NCBI GenBank assembly: GCA_933822405.4
Contig: CAKOGP040001814.1
Location: forward strand, 310,001-374,000
Reading direction: 5' to 3'
Length of the DNA: 64,000 bases
Source of the DNA: Cylindrotheca closterium
Lineage: Eukaryota > Bacillariophyta > Bacillariophyceae > Bacillariales > Bacillariaceae
The notes beneath the pieces were generated by a model. The model did not search any database and was not told where the DNA came from. It saw only the letters and a list, made by a program, of their open reading frames with translations. Within the stretch, counting starts at the first letter, position 1; each line of letters opens with the position of its first letter. The position numbers and the translations under genes were made by a program. This document shows, piece after piece, positions 43,642 to 53,076 of this stretch.

Positions 43642-44972
43642 TCTACTTTTGTTCCAGCGTATTTGTAGTTCTACGCTACGCTGTTAAGGCTGCAAAGCGA
43701 AGGGAGAAGTAAATGAAAACACTCTTTCAATACAAGCAATCAATATATATACGAAGGTGACTTGAAACATAAAAGAATAACTTTGTTTGATCGCAAGCCT
43801 CACGACTCAAAACCAAATCAAAAAGATATACAGGAGGGGGATGAATTATGATGAGCGCCCCCTTTTTTGAAAAATTGATTGATTCATTCATTCATTCATG
43901 GACCTACCTTAGTCCCTCTTTCGAAGCGCAGGCTCCAGTTTACATGGTTGCAATGGAGGACAATAAGTTGAAAGGCCAATATTGAAGGATAGCCATGATA
44001 GCATGGAAGAATCGAGGCGCCTGCAGCATCTTCTACCAGTAGCCATCTGTCTCATTGAATGACTGTGTTCATTATGTAAGCTAGCAGCTACAGCACCAGT
44101 GAACGAAGAATGTGTGCCGTAGTGGTGAAGAGGAAAGACATCTTAGTAGTTGGAGCAGAAGACGAAAGGCAGTAAGAAGATACTTGTAAAGTGACTATAT
44201 ACACTGTTACTGTCAACACAACTGAACATTTGCCTAGCTATGATAGTAGTGCTGTGGTATCCCTCCAGCCACCCAGCTAATCATCATGAATTCCGCCAAT
44301 CGGGTTTTCAAAGCAGACAGAGGAGCGCACTAGACTGGTCAGGGCATCTTGCGGTGAAAATAGTGGCATCACTGTACAACTTCCTTTCTGCAGTGTATGC
44401 CCCCCCTTGCCGCTCAAGCTATTTTCCAGTGCGAAGAGAACCAAATCAGTGAGCCTCACACATTGCCGTCACCAGATCGCTGGTGCCAGTAGAGGAAAAA
44501 AGTAGGTTCACCTATCGTTACGGTGCCGTGGGATCTGTCAGTTAGTCTTCACTTTAAGAATACTGCGGAAGTTCTTTGCTCATCGCTTTCTGGCAAGATA
44601 CGGTGGTATTCCTAGTCCTCCGAAATAAAATCTGAGTCAGGTGACGTTCTTGCTTGGTGTGTCAGTTGGCGCTCCTGATGTTTTTTCGTCTTTTGCGGTT
44701 CTGGCATGACAAGTCGAATATAGAAGTGGTCCTGCCCAACTAAGAAGTTCCGATGAAGATGAAAATAAAAAACCTTGGAGAAATTCTCCTGTCAATCGTA
44801 CAGGAGTGGTTAGGAGGGACACTTCTATTTGGTCGTATTCGTTTTCAACGCGATCAACTACCATGTGGGTGCCGCTGGAAAAAGAATCGCGGACTATTTT
44901 ATATGAAGAGGGCTCACAAAACCAGACTATCACATTTTTTGGTCTTTGAATCATAATTTTACAATCCACATC
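43642..44972. other. intergenic; includes first copy of a ~300-bp repeat
   Basis: Promoter side of the arrestin-like gene, then A/T-rich sequence with an ATTC run near 43877. The segment 44421-44694 recurs at 45799-46116. A 7-bp hairpin (CTCCTGT...ACAGGAG) lies near 44786. No gene seen. Confidence 0.4.
44421..44694. repeat. dispersed duplicate segment, copy A
   Basis: Shares long runs with 45799-46116, for example TCTTGCTTGGTGTGTCAGTT and CGCTCCTGATGTTT, with scattered substitutions and indels. It lies upstream of the short-family gene at 44973. Confidence 0.75.
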
Positions 44973-45590
44973 ATGCCAACTTCGCTCAAGAGATCAGTCA
45001 AATTCAACCCAAACGTCACAGGGGTCGGGACTATCAGCATTTATGATTATACGACAAGCGAGATAGCAGCCACATGGTACGATGAGGAAGAAATGGACAG
45101 TATCACAAGACGCTGTGTCAGGATAATCAAGAGAATGGAAACCAATGACCTCAAAGAAGGCAATGCGAAGTACTGCACTCGGGGCCTTGAGGGCCACACT
45201 ATGATAGCATCCAGCAACAAGAGGAGGAACAGATCGTCTGCAGTCTCAGCAGTACTGGACGAACAAGCCCGACAGTGGGACGAAAGCAAAGAACAAACAG
45301 ATGCTCAAGCCATTGCTGACGTCTACGCACGAACCACATCGAGTTGCCAAATGTGGGCTCAGGTCATGGGGAACCGTGATCAAGTGGCGGCTGCGGCATT
45401 CCTCTACAAAGATGATGATGACGAGGAGTCCAAAGAAGTTGTCACTGTTTCGGCAACTACATCGTCAAACAGCAAATCAAGAATAGAGCTCAGTCTTGCG
45501 AGCACTGAGCAAATAACACTGAGAGAAGTTAGAAGGGTCGTTATTCCTCTTGTGCCAAGTACAAGATCAGCGACCGCGTGGCTTGTCTGA
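44973..45590 (+). CDS. short diatom-type family protein, member 1
   Basis: 205 residues from ATG 44973 (MPTSLKRSVKFNPNV); an in-frame ATG at 44946 is less likely because members 2 and 3 start at the equivalent point. Shared blocks: (S)V/I(K/Q)F.PNVTGVGTIS, ATWYDEEEMDSITRRCVRI, KYCTRGLEGHT, a Lys/Arg patch (KRRNRSSA), AVLDEQARQ and RTTSSCQMWA. No signal peptide or membrane segment; an alpha-helical soluble protein is likely. Function unknown. It is about 75% alike to members 2 and 3 by eye, with a different C-terminus. Confidence 0.7.
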   Translation: MPTSLKRSVKFNPNVTGVGTISIYDYTTSEIAATWYDEEEMDSITRRCVRIIKRMETNDLKEGNAKYCTRGLEGHTMIASSNKRRNRSSAVSAVLDEQARQWDESKEQTDAQAIADVYARTTSSCQMWAQVMGNRDQVAAAAFLYKDDDDEESKEVVTVSATTSSNSKSRIELSLASTEQITLREVRRVVIPLVPSTRSATAWLV

Positions 45591-45798
45591 TGAAACGCAA
45601 ACCCGTAAAATTCCATCTTTTTTAAAACGAAGTTAAAGTTTTCTATTTTTTTCAATCATTTGTGATGTCAGTGCTTGATTGTCTGCAAACTTCTCTACCG
45701 GTACCTCTACTGTAGGTATCTGACCAGCTAACCAGCTGACCAGCTGATATGTGAACATATCCTATATTATTCCCTCGAACTCTCACAATTTAATACAT
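45591..45798. other. short intergenic gap
   Basis: A/T-rich 3' flank of member 1 with a CAGCTGACCAGCTGA-type short repeat near 45725. No gene. Confidence 0.3.
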
Positions 45799-46116
45799 AT
45801 TTTCCGATGCGAAGAGAACAAAATCACTGTGTATTGGGTACGATACTACCTACCGGTACACATTTCCGTCACCACATCGCCGGTGCCAGACGAATACTGA
45901 CGGAAAACAATACTGTAGTTCAATGGTAAAGATATTTACTGGTGCCGTAGGATCTGTCAGGTAGTCTTCACGCAGAATGCTGCGGAAGTACTTTACAGTA
46001 GCCCATCACTTTCTGGCAAGATATATGGTAGTATTCCTAGTCCGAAATAAAATCTGAGCTATGTGGCGTTCTTGCTTGGTGTGTCAGTTGGCGCTCCTGA
46101 TGTTTCTTCGTCTTTT
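45799..46116. repeat. dispersed duplicate segment, copy B
   Basis: Second copy of the segment at 44421-44694, with an insertion near its start (TACCTACCGGTACAC) and several substitutions. It marks an older duplication of the sequence upstream of the short-family genes. Confidence 0.75.
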
Positions 46117-46777
46117 ACATATTATATGTGAACATATCCGAATCTTCGTGCCTATATTAGTCCCTCGAACTCTCACCACAAAACTAGTACGATATGCGTG
46201 ATGAAAATGGAGGACAATGCCGAATATTGACGAGGAGGGCAATGGTGCTACTGTAGCATCGATGAAATGGCGAGAAAGCGAAGGGAGAAGGACACTGCAG
46301 TTCGTCAGCAGCAATGCCTTGCTCGTTGTACCAAAAAGAACACCATTTGAAACGAACACTGACAGAAACCTCCTCCAGCATTCGGTTAGGTGGGCTGGTG
46401 AGTAAGGAGCGCCATGTCAGTAGTGCTGCGAACAAGAGATGCTGTGGTACTGTTTCCAGCCGAATCCGGCGGTCTTTCAGTATCATCATCAGGGCTGGAC
46501 CTAACTGTTCGAATAGTGAAGAAGTGAATCTCACAAATATCAATCGTTCGTGTTCCGGAAAAAATTTCCTTGATGACCTCACGACCCAAAGTGCCAAAAA
46601 TCTTTCCTCTGGGACCTTTTTTTGGAGCATGCGCTGAAACAACACTTCGCACTAGCGGATCTGCGACGTTTTGACTAACACAAGTACCGGTACTATACGA
46701 GGTGGGGCAGTGAGCTGTTCTGCTGAAAACATGAAATGTCCGAAAGATCAATTAAACATGCATCATTTTTTACATGC
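46117..46777. other. intergenic, no gene supported
   Basis: Overlapping open frames on both strands (46184-46751) show no domain and disagree in codon signal. Treated as non-coding. Confidence 0.3.
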
Positions 46778-47769
46778 AGAATCACAAGACGTTTTCAGCA
46801 CCTCGCCGCTAAATTCTATCAAGAATTATAATTATTACATGGAGCAACTACAGTAGCTCAGCTCAGTATCCTCCGAAAGACACGTGCGTAACCTGTTTTA
46901 AAAAACTCGCAATGCGACCACCATACAGCAGTCATTTGCTTGTGGGAAGTTTTCCGCTGCGGTGGAATAATCCATTTCTGTCCTCATATATTCGTTTACG
47001 ACCACTCGCGCTCGTCGACCCAAGAAATGCCGGAAATACTTTCGTTTGGGACCGCTCTTCTGAATACCCTACCAGTATAGTGCACGGAAGTCGTCCACAA
47101 AATAATAAGAAATCACATATTTTTTCCTAGCCAAGATTTCAGCTGAAACCCAACATGGCAAATTCAAAACACCAGAGATCAATCCAGTTCGACCCAAACG
47201 TCACAGGGGTCGGGACTATCAGCCTTGATGATTATACACCCCGCGAGATCGCAGCAACATGGTACGATGAGGAAGCAATGGACAGCATCACAAGACGCTG
47301 TGTCAGGATACTCAAGAGAATGGAAACCAATGATCTCAAACAAGGTGACAAGAAGTATTGCACTCGGGGCCTTGAGGGTCACACCACACTAGGCTCCATC
47401 AACAAGAGGAGGAGCAGATCAGCTGCAGTCGCAGCAGTACTCGAAGAACAAGCCCGACAGCGGGACGAAAGCGCAGAGATAGATGCGCAAGCCATTGCTG
47501 ATGCCTACACAAGAACGACATCGAGTTGCCAAATGTGGGCTCGCGTCATGGGCAATCGTGACCAAGTGGCGGCTGAAGCATTCCTCTACCAAGCTGATGA
47601 CGACGACTGCAAAGGAGCTGTCACTAGATCGGCAGCTACTCCAACTTCAAGAACCAAATCAAGGAAAGAGCTCAATCTTGCGAGCCCTCATCAAATCGGG
47701 CTGATATCAGATACAAGTATTGTTGGTGAACATGTTCCGCAGCCAACTGTAAGAGCGGCGGCCGCGTAG
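46778..47769. repeat. recent ~1-kb duplication, copy A
   Basis: Matches 48602-49587 almost base for base, including ~375 bp of 5' flank and the whole coding region. Differences are a few small indels in the flank (near 46830 and 46970) and about three substitutions in the gene. The match ends at the stop codon. Confidence 0.9.
47155..47769 (+). CDS. short diatom-type family protein, member 2
   Basis: 204 residues, start MANSKHQRSIQFDPNV. Blocks as in member 1 (ATWYDEEAMDSITRRCVRI, KYCTRGLEGHT, KRRSRSAA, AVLEEQARQ, SCQMWARVMGNRDQVA). The C-terminus differs from member 1 (VGEHVPQPTVRAAAA). Function unknown. Nearly identical to member 3, including its promoter region, so the two are probably co-expressed. 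Confidence 0.75.
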   Translation: MANSKHQRSIQFDPNVTGVGTISLDDYTPREIAATWYDEEAMDSITRRCVRILKRMETNDLKQGDKKYCTRGLEGHTTLGSINKRRSRSAAVAAVLEEQARQRDESAEIDAQAIADAYTRTTSSCQMWARVMGNRDQVAAEAFLYQADDDDCKGAVTRSAATPTSRTKSRKELNLASPHQIGLISDTSIVGEHVPQPTVRAAAA

Positions 47770-48601
47770 CTTAATGCTCTCTGTTCAGCAGCTACAGCGT
47801 ATTGTAAACAATCAGGGTGTTTTAGCCAATTTTTAAAAGTGCTTAGTCTATTTAAAAAAATGCTTTTCATCAATTGTAATAAATCGGGGAGGTAGTTAAG
47901 TCACTAATCAAATAGCTATGCCAAATCGACCAATATCTAATCTTCTACTAAAGTGTGTTGTTGCGTCAATTCGCCGTTGGACAAAGAGTACCGGTTGGAC
48001 CTATAACGGACATTATAATTGGCCAGGAACCCGATCAACTCGCGATCATGCACAGATCGGTTTGGATAAAGGCTTCATCCCCCGATCGCACAATCAAACA
48101 ATCAAACAACAATCAAGTAACGATTCCAACTACAACGTAATACAATAAGGACTATTATAATCTTCATTCTTAGCACGTACTCAAATAATTTGCATCAAGA
48201 ATTTTGGGTAAGAATCATGTCCAGTAGAATACTTCTTTCATTCTTTGTGCTCCAAACGATGCATGTGTCAGTTCTCGCGGTGTTTTTGTTATCGTGTTGC
48301 ACTACTTTTCATTTATATGGGAACCGTAGAATCATCGACTCCCAAAGTTCTACATGGTTTTCATTTAAAAAATAGAAAATAATGAAAATGAAGTCATTTG
48401 TGGAAGCGAAGCGCTACGACGGAATATTCCATTCGCGATACTCGTACCAGGTACACTACGGTACGTTAGACTCGATTACGACCAATCGAAACCAGAAATG
48501 CCATCAATACTTTCGTTTGGTACCACCGTTATGAGACATCCGCTCGTCTGGATCGAGGTCTCACAAAATACGAGTGCATGGAAATGGTCCACAAAATAAA
48601 A
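47770..48601. other. unique spacer between the two duplicate copies
   Basis: A/T-rich; two short weak frames, no gene supported. It has no counterpart after copy B, so the duplication unit does not include it. Confidence 0.35.
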
Positions 48602-49587
48602 AGAATCACAAGACGTCTTCAGCACCTCGCCGCTAAATTCTATCAAGAATGAAACATAGTAATTATTACATGGAACAACTAAAGTAGCTCAGCTCAGTAT
48701 CCTCCGAAAGACACGTGCGTAACCTGTTTTAAAAAACTCGCAATGCGACCACCGTACAGCAGTCATTTGCTTGTGGGAAGTTTTCCGCTGCGGTGGATAA
48801 TCCTCATATTCGTTTACGACCACTCGCGCTCGTCGACCCAAGAAATGCCGGAAATACTTTCGTTTGGGACCGCTCTTCTGAATACCCTACCAGTATAGTG
48901 CACGGAAGTCGTCCACAAAATAATAAGAAATCACATATTTTTTCCTAGCCAAGATTTCAGCTGAAACCCAACATGGCAAATTCAAAACACCAGAGATCAA
49001 TCCAGTTCGACCCAAACGTCACAGGGGTCGGGACTATCAGCCTTGATGATTATACACCCCGCGAGATCGCAGCAACATGGTACGATGAGGAAGCAATGGA
49101 CAGCATCACAAGACGCTGTGTCAGGATACTCAAGAGAATGGAAACCAATGATCTCAAACAAGGTGACAAGAAGTATTGCACTCGGGGCCTTGAGGGTCAC
49201 ACCACACTAGGCTCCATCAACAAGAGGAGGAGCAGATCAGCTGCAGTCGCAGCAGTACTCGAAGAACAAGCCCGACAGCGGGACGAAAGCGCAGAGATAG
49301 ATGCGCAAGCCATTGCTGATGCCTACACAAGAACGACATCGAGTTGCCAAATGTGGGCTCGCGTCATGGGCAATCGTGACCAAGTGGCGGCTGAAGCATT
49401 CCTCTACCAAGCTGATGACGACGACTGCAAAGGAGCTGTCACTAGATCGGCAGCTACTCCAACTTCAAGAACCAAATCAAGGAAAGAGCTCAATCTTGCG
49501 AGCCCTCATCAAATAGGGCTGATATCAGATACAAGTATTGTTGGTGAACATGTTCCGCAGCCAACTGTAAGGGCAACGGCCGCGTAG
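48602..49587. repeat. recent ~1-kb duplication, copy B
   Basis: Partner of 46778-47769, starts 1,818 bp apart at the ATG. Short deletions occur in the 5' flank. Divergence is abrupt right after the stop codon TAG. Confidence 0.9.
48973..49587 (+). CDS. short diatom-type family protein, member 3
   Basis: 204 residues. It differs from member 2 by one residue near the end (VRATAA against VRAAAA); silent changes are also few. Same start and blocks as member 2. Function unknown. Either a very recent duplicate or kept alike by gene conversion; collapsed or duplicated assembly haplotypes should also be considered. Confidence 0.75.
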   Translation: MANSKHQRSIQFDPNVTGVGTISLDDYTPREIAATWYDEEAMDSITRRCVRILKRMETNDLKQGDKKYCTRGLEGHTTLGSINKRRSRSAAVAAVLEEQARQRDESAEIDAQAIADAYTRTTSSCQMWARVMGNRDQVAAEAFLYQADDDDCKGAVTRSAATPTSRTKSRKELNLASPHQIGLISDTSIVGEHVPQPTVRATAA

Positions 49588-49632
49588 TTTACTTTTTTCA
49601 AATTCACAGAACCGTGAACAATAAATTTTCAG

Positions 49633-49659
49633 TAGTCCTATTAAATTTTAATAGGACTA
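49633..49659. terminator. 27-bp perfect palindrome between convergent genes
   Basis: Arms TAGTCCTATTAAA and TTTAATAGGACTA pair over 13 bp around a single central T, 46 bp past the stop of member 3 and before the convergent stop at 49858. It could be an RNA hairpin near 3' ends, or a chance or mobile-element palindrome. No true terminator function is shown. Confidence 0.35.
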
Positions 49660-49857
49660 TATTTAGCTGTAAAATAACTATATATATTCTTTTCCTCAAA
49701 AGGAATGGTATTTTCAGTGCCTTGCCTTGGTTGGCTTTTCGACGAACCCCTCTTTGCTACGTGTAGAATATGTTGCCATACGTAGACTGTCGCTACTATG
49801 CATTCGAATCGATGCTTCTGTCGCCACATCCGCTGTCTTTGTGCAAAATGTTTGCTT

Positions 49858-50593
49858 CTAAAAGTACGAGTACGGATGCTCAGTCTCTGTCCTTGCTTCC
49901 TTCTCAAGATCCTCTCGTTGCTTTGCAATCATCTTTCCAATAGCGCAAACAAAGAAGCTCGATGACAGCATCTGAAAGATACAAGTCAATAAAAGAAGGA
50001 CGGACGTTTGCCCATACCAGCCAGTCTTCTCTAACTCCATTCCTCTATCTCTGATCAACTGAGGAATGCCACCCACAACAACCGCACAGACGAAGGAATA
50101 ATTGACGAAACCCATCAAGGACCACCTCGCAGATTTCAGCTTTCGAAGACGGAAGTCACGATTTACTGAGATAACCAACAGAAGTGTCATCGTAAAGGTC
50201 CACATGTAGAGGAAAAGGATAAGGATCTGCTGGTGTGTCTCTTGTTCCAGGTTTTCTCTCCAGGCCCCTGTCGTTGTTGGAAGTAAAAGCAAAATCGGTG
50301 AGGACCAAGTGATACATTCCCACCGCACAAATCAATCTCAATTACTCACACCACCATGGAGCTTGTGATTCTCCATTGTCTCCTTGATCGTTTCCTCCAG
50401 AGTATGCGTCGTCATTCGTTGGATTCCCATCTTCATCGTTGTTTTCAGTTCGATTCATCCCACGAGCGGAAAAGAAGATGACAAGAGGGATAATGAGACT
50501 CGACACTGTCGTGACATTCCATGCCTTCAAAGATCTCGACGATCGGAACTCTTCTTCTCGCTTCTCGACAATGTCAATGTCGTGAAATGCCAT
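49858..50593 (-). CDS. four-helix membrane protein, divergent pair member A
   Basis: Exons 50593-50350 and 50267-49858 (intron 82 nt, GTGAGT...GACAG, phase 1) give 217 residues, start MAFHDIDIVEK. Four hydrophobic helices: SLIIPLVIFFSA, ILILFLYMWTFTMTLLLVI, MGFVNYSFVCAVVVGGIP and TSVLLLLTCIFQMLSSSFF, with an acidic Asn/Gly-rich loop after helix 1. The basic-then-charged C-tail (MIAKQREDLEKEA) and the motif KAWNVTTVSSLIIP match the gene at 50888, so the two are paralogues. Function unknown. A longer 5' extension from ATG 50785 is possible but not shared by the partner. Confidence 0.65.
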
Positions 50594-50887
50594 GGTACCA
50601 GTAGGATCCGACAACCCAAATGTTGGGATTCGGTGGAAACAAAAACGCAGGAAGTTTCCAACGCACGATGTTACCGGTCGGCTCGCGACCACCCTAATTA
50701 CCAAATATTTCTGCGCACGACGAGCACAACCATCGCTGAATTTTTCATACCATGAAAGAATAATCAGCGACGACACTTTTATCAAAGTCGGAGGGAGGCA
50801 TCACTTCAACTAGCCTCAAAGCTTTACGAATTCCAGCAGCAACCCAAATACACCACTCTACAACAATATAGAAGTAGAATACACAAT
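50594..50887. promoter_or_regulatory. shared divergent promoter region
   Basis: 294 bp between the starts of two homologous genes transcribed away from each other. Likely drives both. No specific element identified. Confidence 0.45.
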
Positions 50888-51442
50888 ATGGATTCCAGTG
50901 CTTTTGATACAAGATTCCCAAAAGCTTGGTTCACAGCCTCACTGTCAACCCTTGCTTTGCCATTCTTGACGTTTGCCACCGCTCTTTTCTTGAGAATCGA
51001 TGAGGCATTATTCACCGCAGAGACTTGGCCGATCATCTGTGTCTACTTGATCACAGCAGCTGTTCAAGTCAAGTTGACATTCATCGTACACAAACTCTAC
51101 GCTCAAGTCAAGTTATTGCCCATCCGATTCCTTCTCTTGTGCTACGCAATTTATTCTTTGGTCTTAGTCATTTTGATTGGATACCTTCCGAATGTGATTG
51201 AAGGGCAAATGGTAATGGATCAGTTCTCTCTCTACAATGCCCAAATCGGAGTTCTACTTTTCCACACTTCGCTGTTGGCCCTTCTGAAGAGTTTGTTCTT
51301 TGCTGCTTGGACCACCAAGATGATCCAACAACGCATCAATGCTGACAATCAAATCGCGAATAAAGTTCTGACGGACGCCATCAAAGAAGATCATTGCAAG
51401 GACGATATTCCAGAGGAAACCGACTACGTCCAAGTCTTGTAA
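50888..51442 (+). CDS. four-helix membrane protein, divergent pair member B
   Basis: 184 residues, single exon, start MDSSAFDTRFPKAW. Helices: STLALPFLTFATALFL, WPIICVYLITAAVQVKLTF, FLLLCYAIYSLVLVILIGY and IGVLLFHTSLLALLKSLFF, then a charged tail (MIQQRINADNQIA) ending in acidic residues. Helix order, the KAW...SL..P opening and the IGVLL...L.S.FF......MI.QR ending match pair member A. Function unknown; topology would suit a small organelle or vesicle membrane protein. Confidence 0.7.
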   Translation: MDSSAFDTRFPKAWFTASLSTLALPFLTFATALFLRIDEALFTAETWPIICVYLITAAVQVKLTFIVHKLYAQVKLLPIRFLLLCYAIYSLVLVILIGYLPNVIEGQMVMDQFSLYNAQIGVLLFHTSLLALLKSLFFAAWTTKMIQQRINADNQIANKVLTDAIKEDHCKDDIPEETDYVQVL

Positions 51443-51686
51443 TCGTGTGTTGAGGCGTTGCTAAGGGCGAGAGTCTATCGGAAGAGCCAGATCATCAAAA
51501 CATTATTTATATCAATATCCACTATATTCAATACTAGAAACTGCCTACTATCAGACGGGTTGTATTGGATGCGTGGGTTCTTCATGCAATATTTATCACA
51601 CTAGATAAGAAAGAAGATATCATTGTGAAGCAAACTAGATGCGGAAAAACGGATTGGTACCATTGATTTAGCTTCTACTTCTGCAT

Positions 51687-52757
51687 TTACTTCTTGGCTG
51701 CCACAGCCTCTTCTTCTTGTTGATCCTTCTGGAAATACATGGTCAATGTAAACTTCTTCTCTTCTGGATCCCAATGAGTGACAAACCGCCCTGGTTCCTT
51801 ATCAATCGGTTCGTTTGGGACCTTAAAGGCGACAGTCTCGTATGGATCAGCTGCAAATAGTAGGTATTGGTATCGACGATCTGGTGGGGACTCTACTCGC
51901 TGCTCAAAGGCACTCATGAACCTGTGTCTTGGTTGCAAATCGTCGGCAATCTCAGGAAAGCTCAACTCAAAACTCAAACAGCGTTGATTCGTCTCTCCTT
52001 CTCGACTCTTGAAAACCTGATATGCTGGTCTTCCAATACGTGGTTTCTTGGGCGCCGGAGCTGCCGCTGGCTTGGCGGTGACTGGACCAGTGGTTTGTTC
52101 TTCCCGCTCCTTTGCCAGCTTTTCCATATGCGCTCGTTTGGCCAATCCTTGTTGATGCTTCTTGCCCTGTGTGTGCGACAAATAGTTGGCTTCATTGGGG
52201 TGAATGGTCAAACACAATTTACATTCATAGGTTCCCAAGTGATTCCTCATCAGATATGGATCCTTAGCCAGATCAATGGACTCCATGGCCAATTGCCTCA
52301 GTCGCTCCTTGCGTTCTCGTTCAGACTGTTGGCCGGATGATACACCACCTCCGCCAAACTTGGATCCTACGCGATTCTGTCTATCAATACCCCCACGAAT
52401 GGGAACCTTCATACTCAAATACAAGGCTTCATTTTGAGTCTGATGTGTCCGGAGCAAGTCGTTCAACTTTTGCAAGGAGAGAGGCCGCCCTTGATGACAA
52501 AAGGTAACTGTTGGTGGTTTGCAAGAACATGCATAATGATTTATTTTGGAAATGCGGTGTTTTCTGAAAGTGGTGGAGAGTTCTCCAGAAGTGAAGCGAT
52601 GTTTGGTGGCTTGTCGGAATTGACCATCTCGTTGATAGGCAGCCTGCAGCATACGTTCCCAGCCTTTCGACAAGACTGAGGAAATGGGAATGGCTGCAGT
52701 GTGGCCTCTTATCGTGGTCAAGAGTACTTGAGCGGAAGGCGAAGCGGATGTCTCCAT
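51687..52757 (-). CDS. SF3A2: splicing factor 3A subunit 2 with N-terminal ubiquitin-like domain
   Basis: 356 residues. From residue 124 it is a full SF3A2 (yeast Prp11): IDRQNRVGSKFGGGGVSS, RERLRQLAMESID, DPYLMRNHLGTYECKLC, a matrin-type zinc finger (C179, C182, H195, H201), IGRPAYQVF, RHRFMSAFEQRVE, RRYQYLLFAADPYETVAFK and THWDPEEKKF. SF3A2 is a U2 snRNP protein needed for branch-site recognition. In front lies a ubiquitin-like segment: VLLTTIRGHTAAIP (strands 1-2) and VTFCHQGRPLS...NEALYLSMKVPIRGG, ending in RGG exactly where normal SF3A2 begins. Residues 45-83 interrupt it at the ubiquitin G35 loop; they may be a 117-nt in-frame GT-AG intron (52508-52624) or an insert. Removing it leaves a ~74-residue domain, close to ubiquitin's 76. 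Confidence 0.93.
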   Translation of the reverse strand: METSASPSAQVLLTTIRGHTAAIPISSVLSKGWERMLQAAYQRDGQFRQATKHRFTSGELSTTFRKHRISKINHYACSCKPPTVTFCHQGRPLSLQKLNDLLRTHQTQNEALYLSMKVPIRGGIDRQNRVGSKFGGGGVSSGQQSERERKERLRQLAMESIDLAKDPYLMRNHLGTYECKLCLTIHPNEANYLSHTQGKKHQQGLAKRAHMEKLAKEREEQTTGPVTAKPAAAPAPKKPRIGRPAYQVFKSREGETNQRCLSFELSFPEIADDLQPRHRFMSAFEQRVESPPDRRYQYLLFAADPYETVAFKVPNEPIDKEPGRFVTHWDPEEKKFTLTMYFQKDQQEEEAVAAKK

Positions 52758-53076
52758 CTTTGGATTGATTTTAAAAGTTGTTGTTGTTGTTGTTGAAAAG
52801 TTATTATTGCGATGATGCTTTGCGCTGCGCTGGGGCTTGATGCGTATGGACGGACGAACCGAATGACTTCATCCTTCACTATTACAAATACTCGTACCTT
52901 CACAATATTCAATATTCATTAGGCACGAGTGTACAGTGCCATCGTCAATCTTTCGGCTTGGTTTCTAGCTAGTAGAAGAAGATTGGAGTTTTATTATCTG
53001 GTTCCTTCATGGCAACACATATCCGTTTGATTCAAGTGAACCAATCAGTTTGAGGATGTTGGCAACGAACTGGAAG
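52758..53076. other. intergenic, no gene seen
   Basis: 5' flank of the SF3A2 gene with a (GTT)n run near 52770-52790, then the 3' flank of the transporter. Nothing further. Confidence 0.4.

Noticed and set aside
46184..46751. Overlapping frames on both strands
   Set aside because: No domains, and the two strands contradict each other; the flanks are duplicated non-coding sequence.
49633..49659. Intrinsic (bacterial-type) terminator
   Set aside because: The palindrome is real, but the gene set is eukaryotic, so a factor-independent terminator is not expected; kept only as a hairpin of unknown role.
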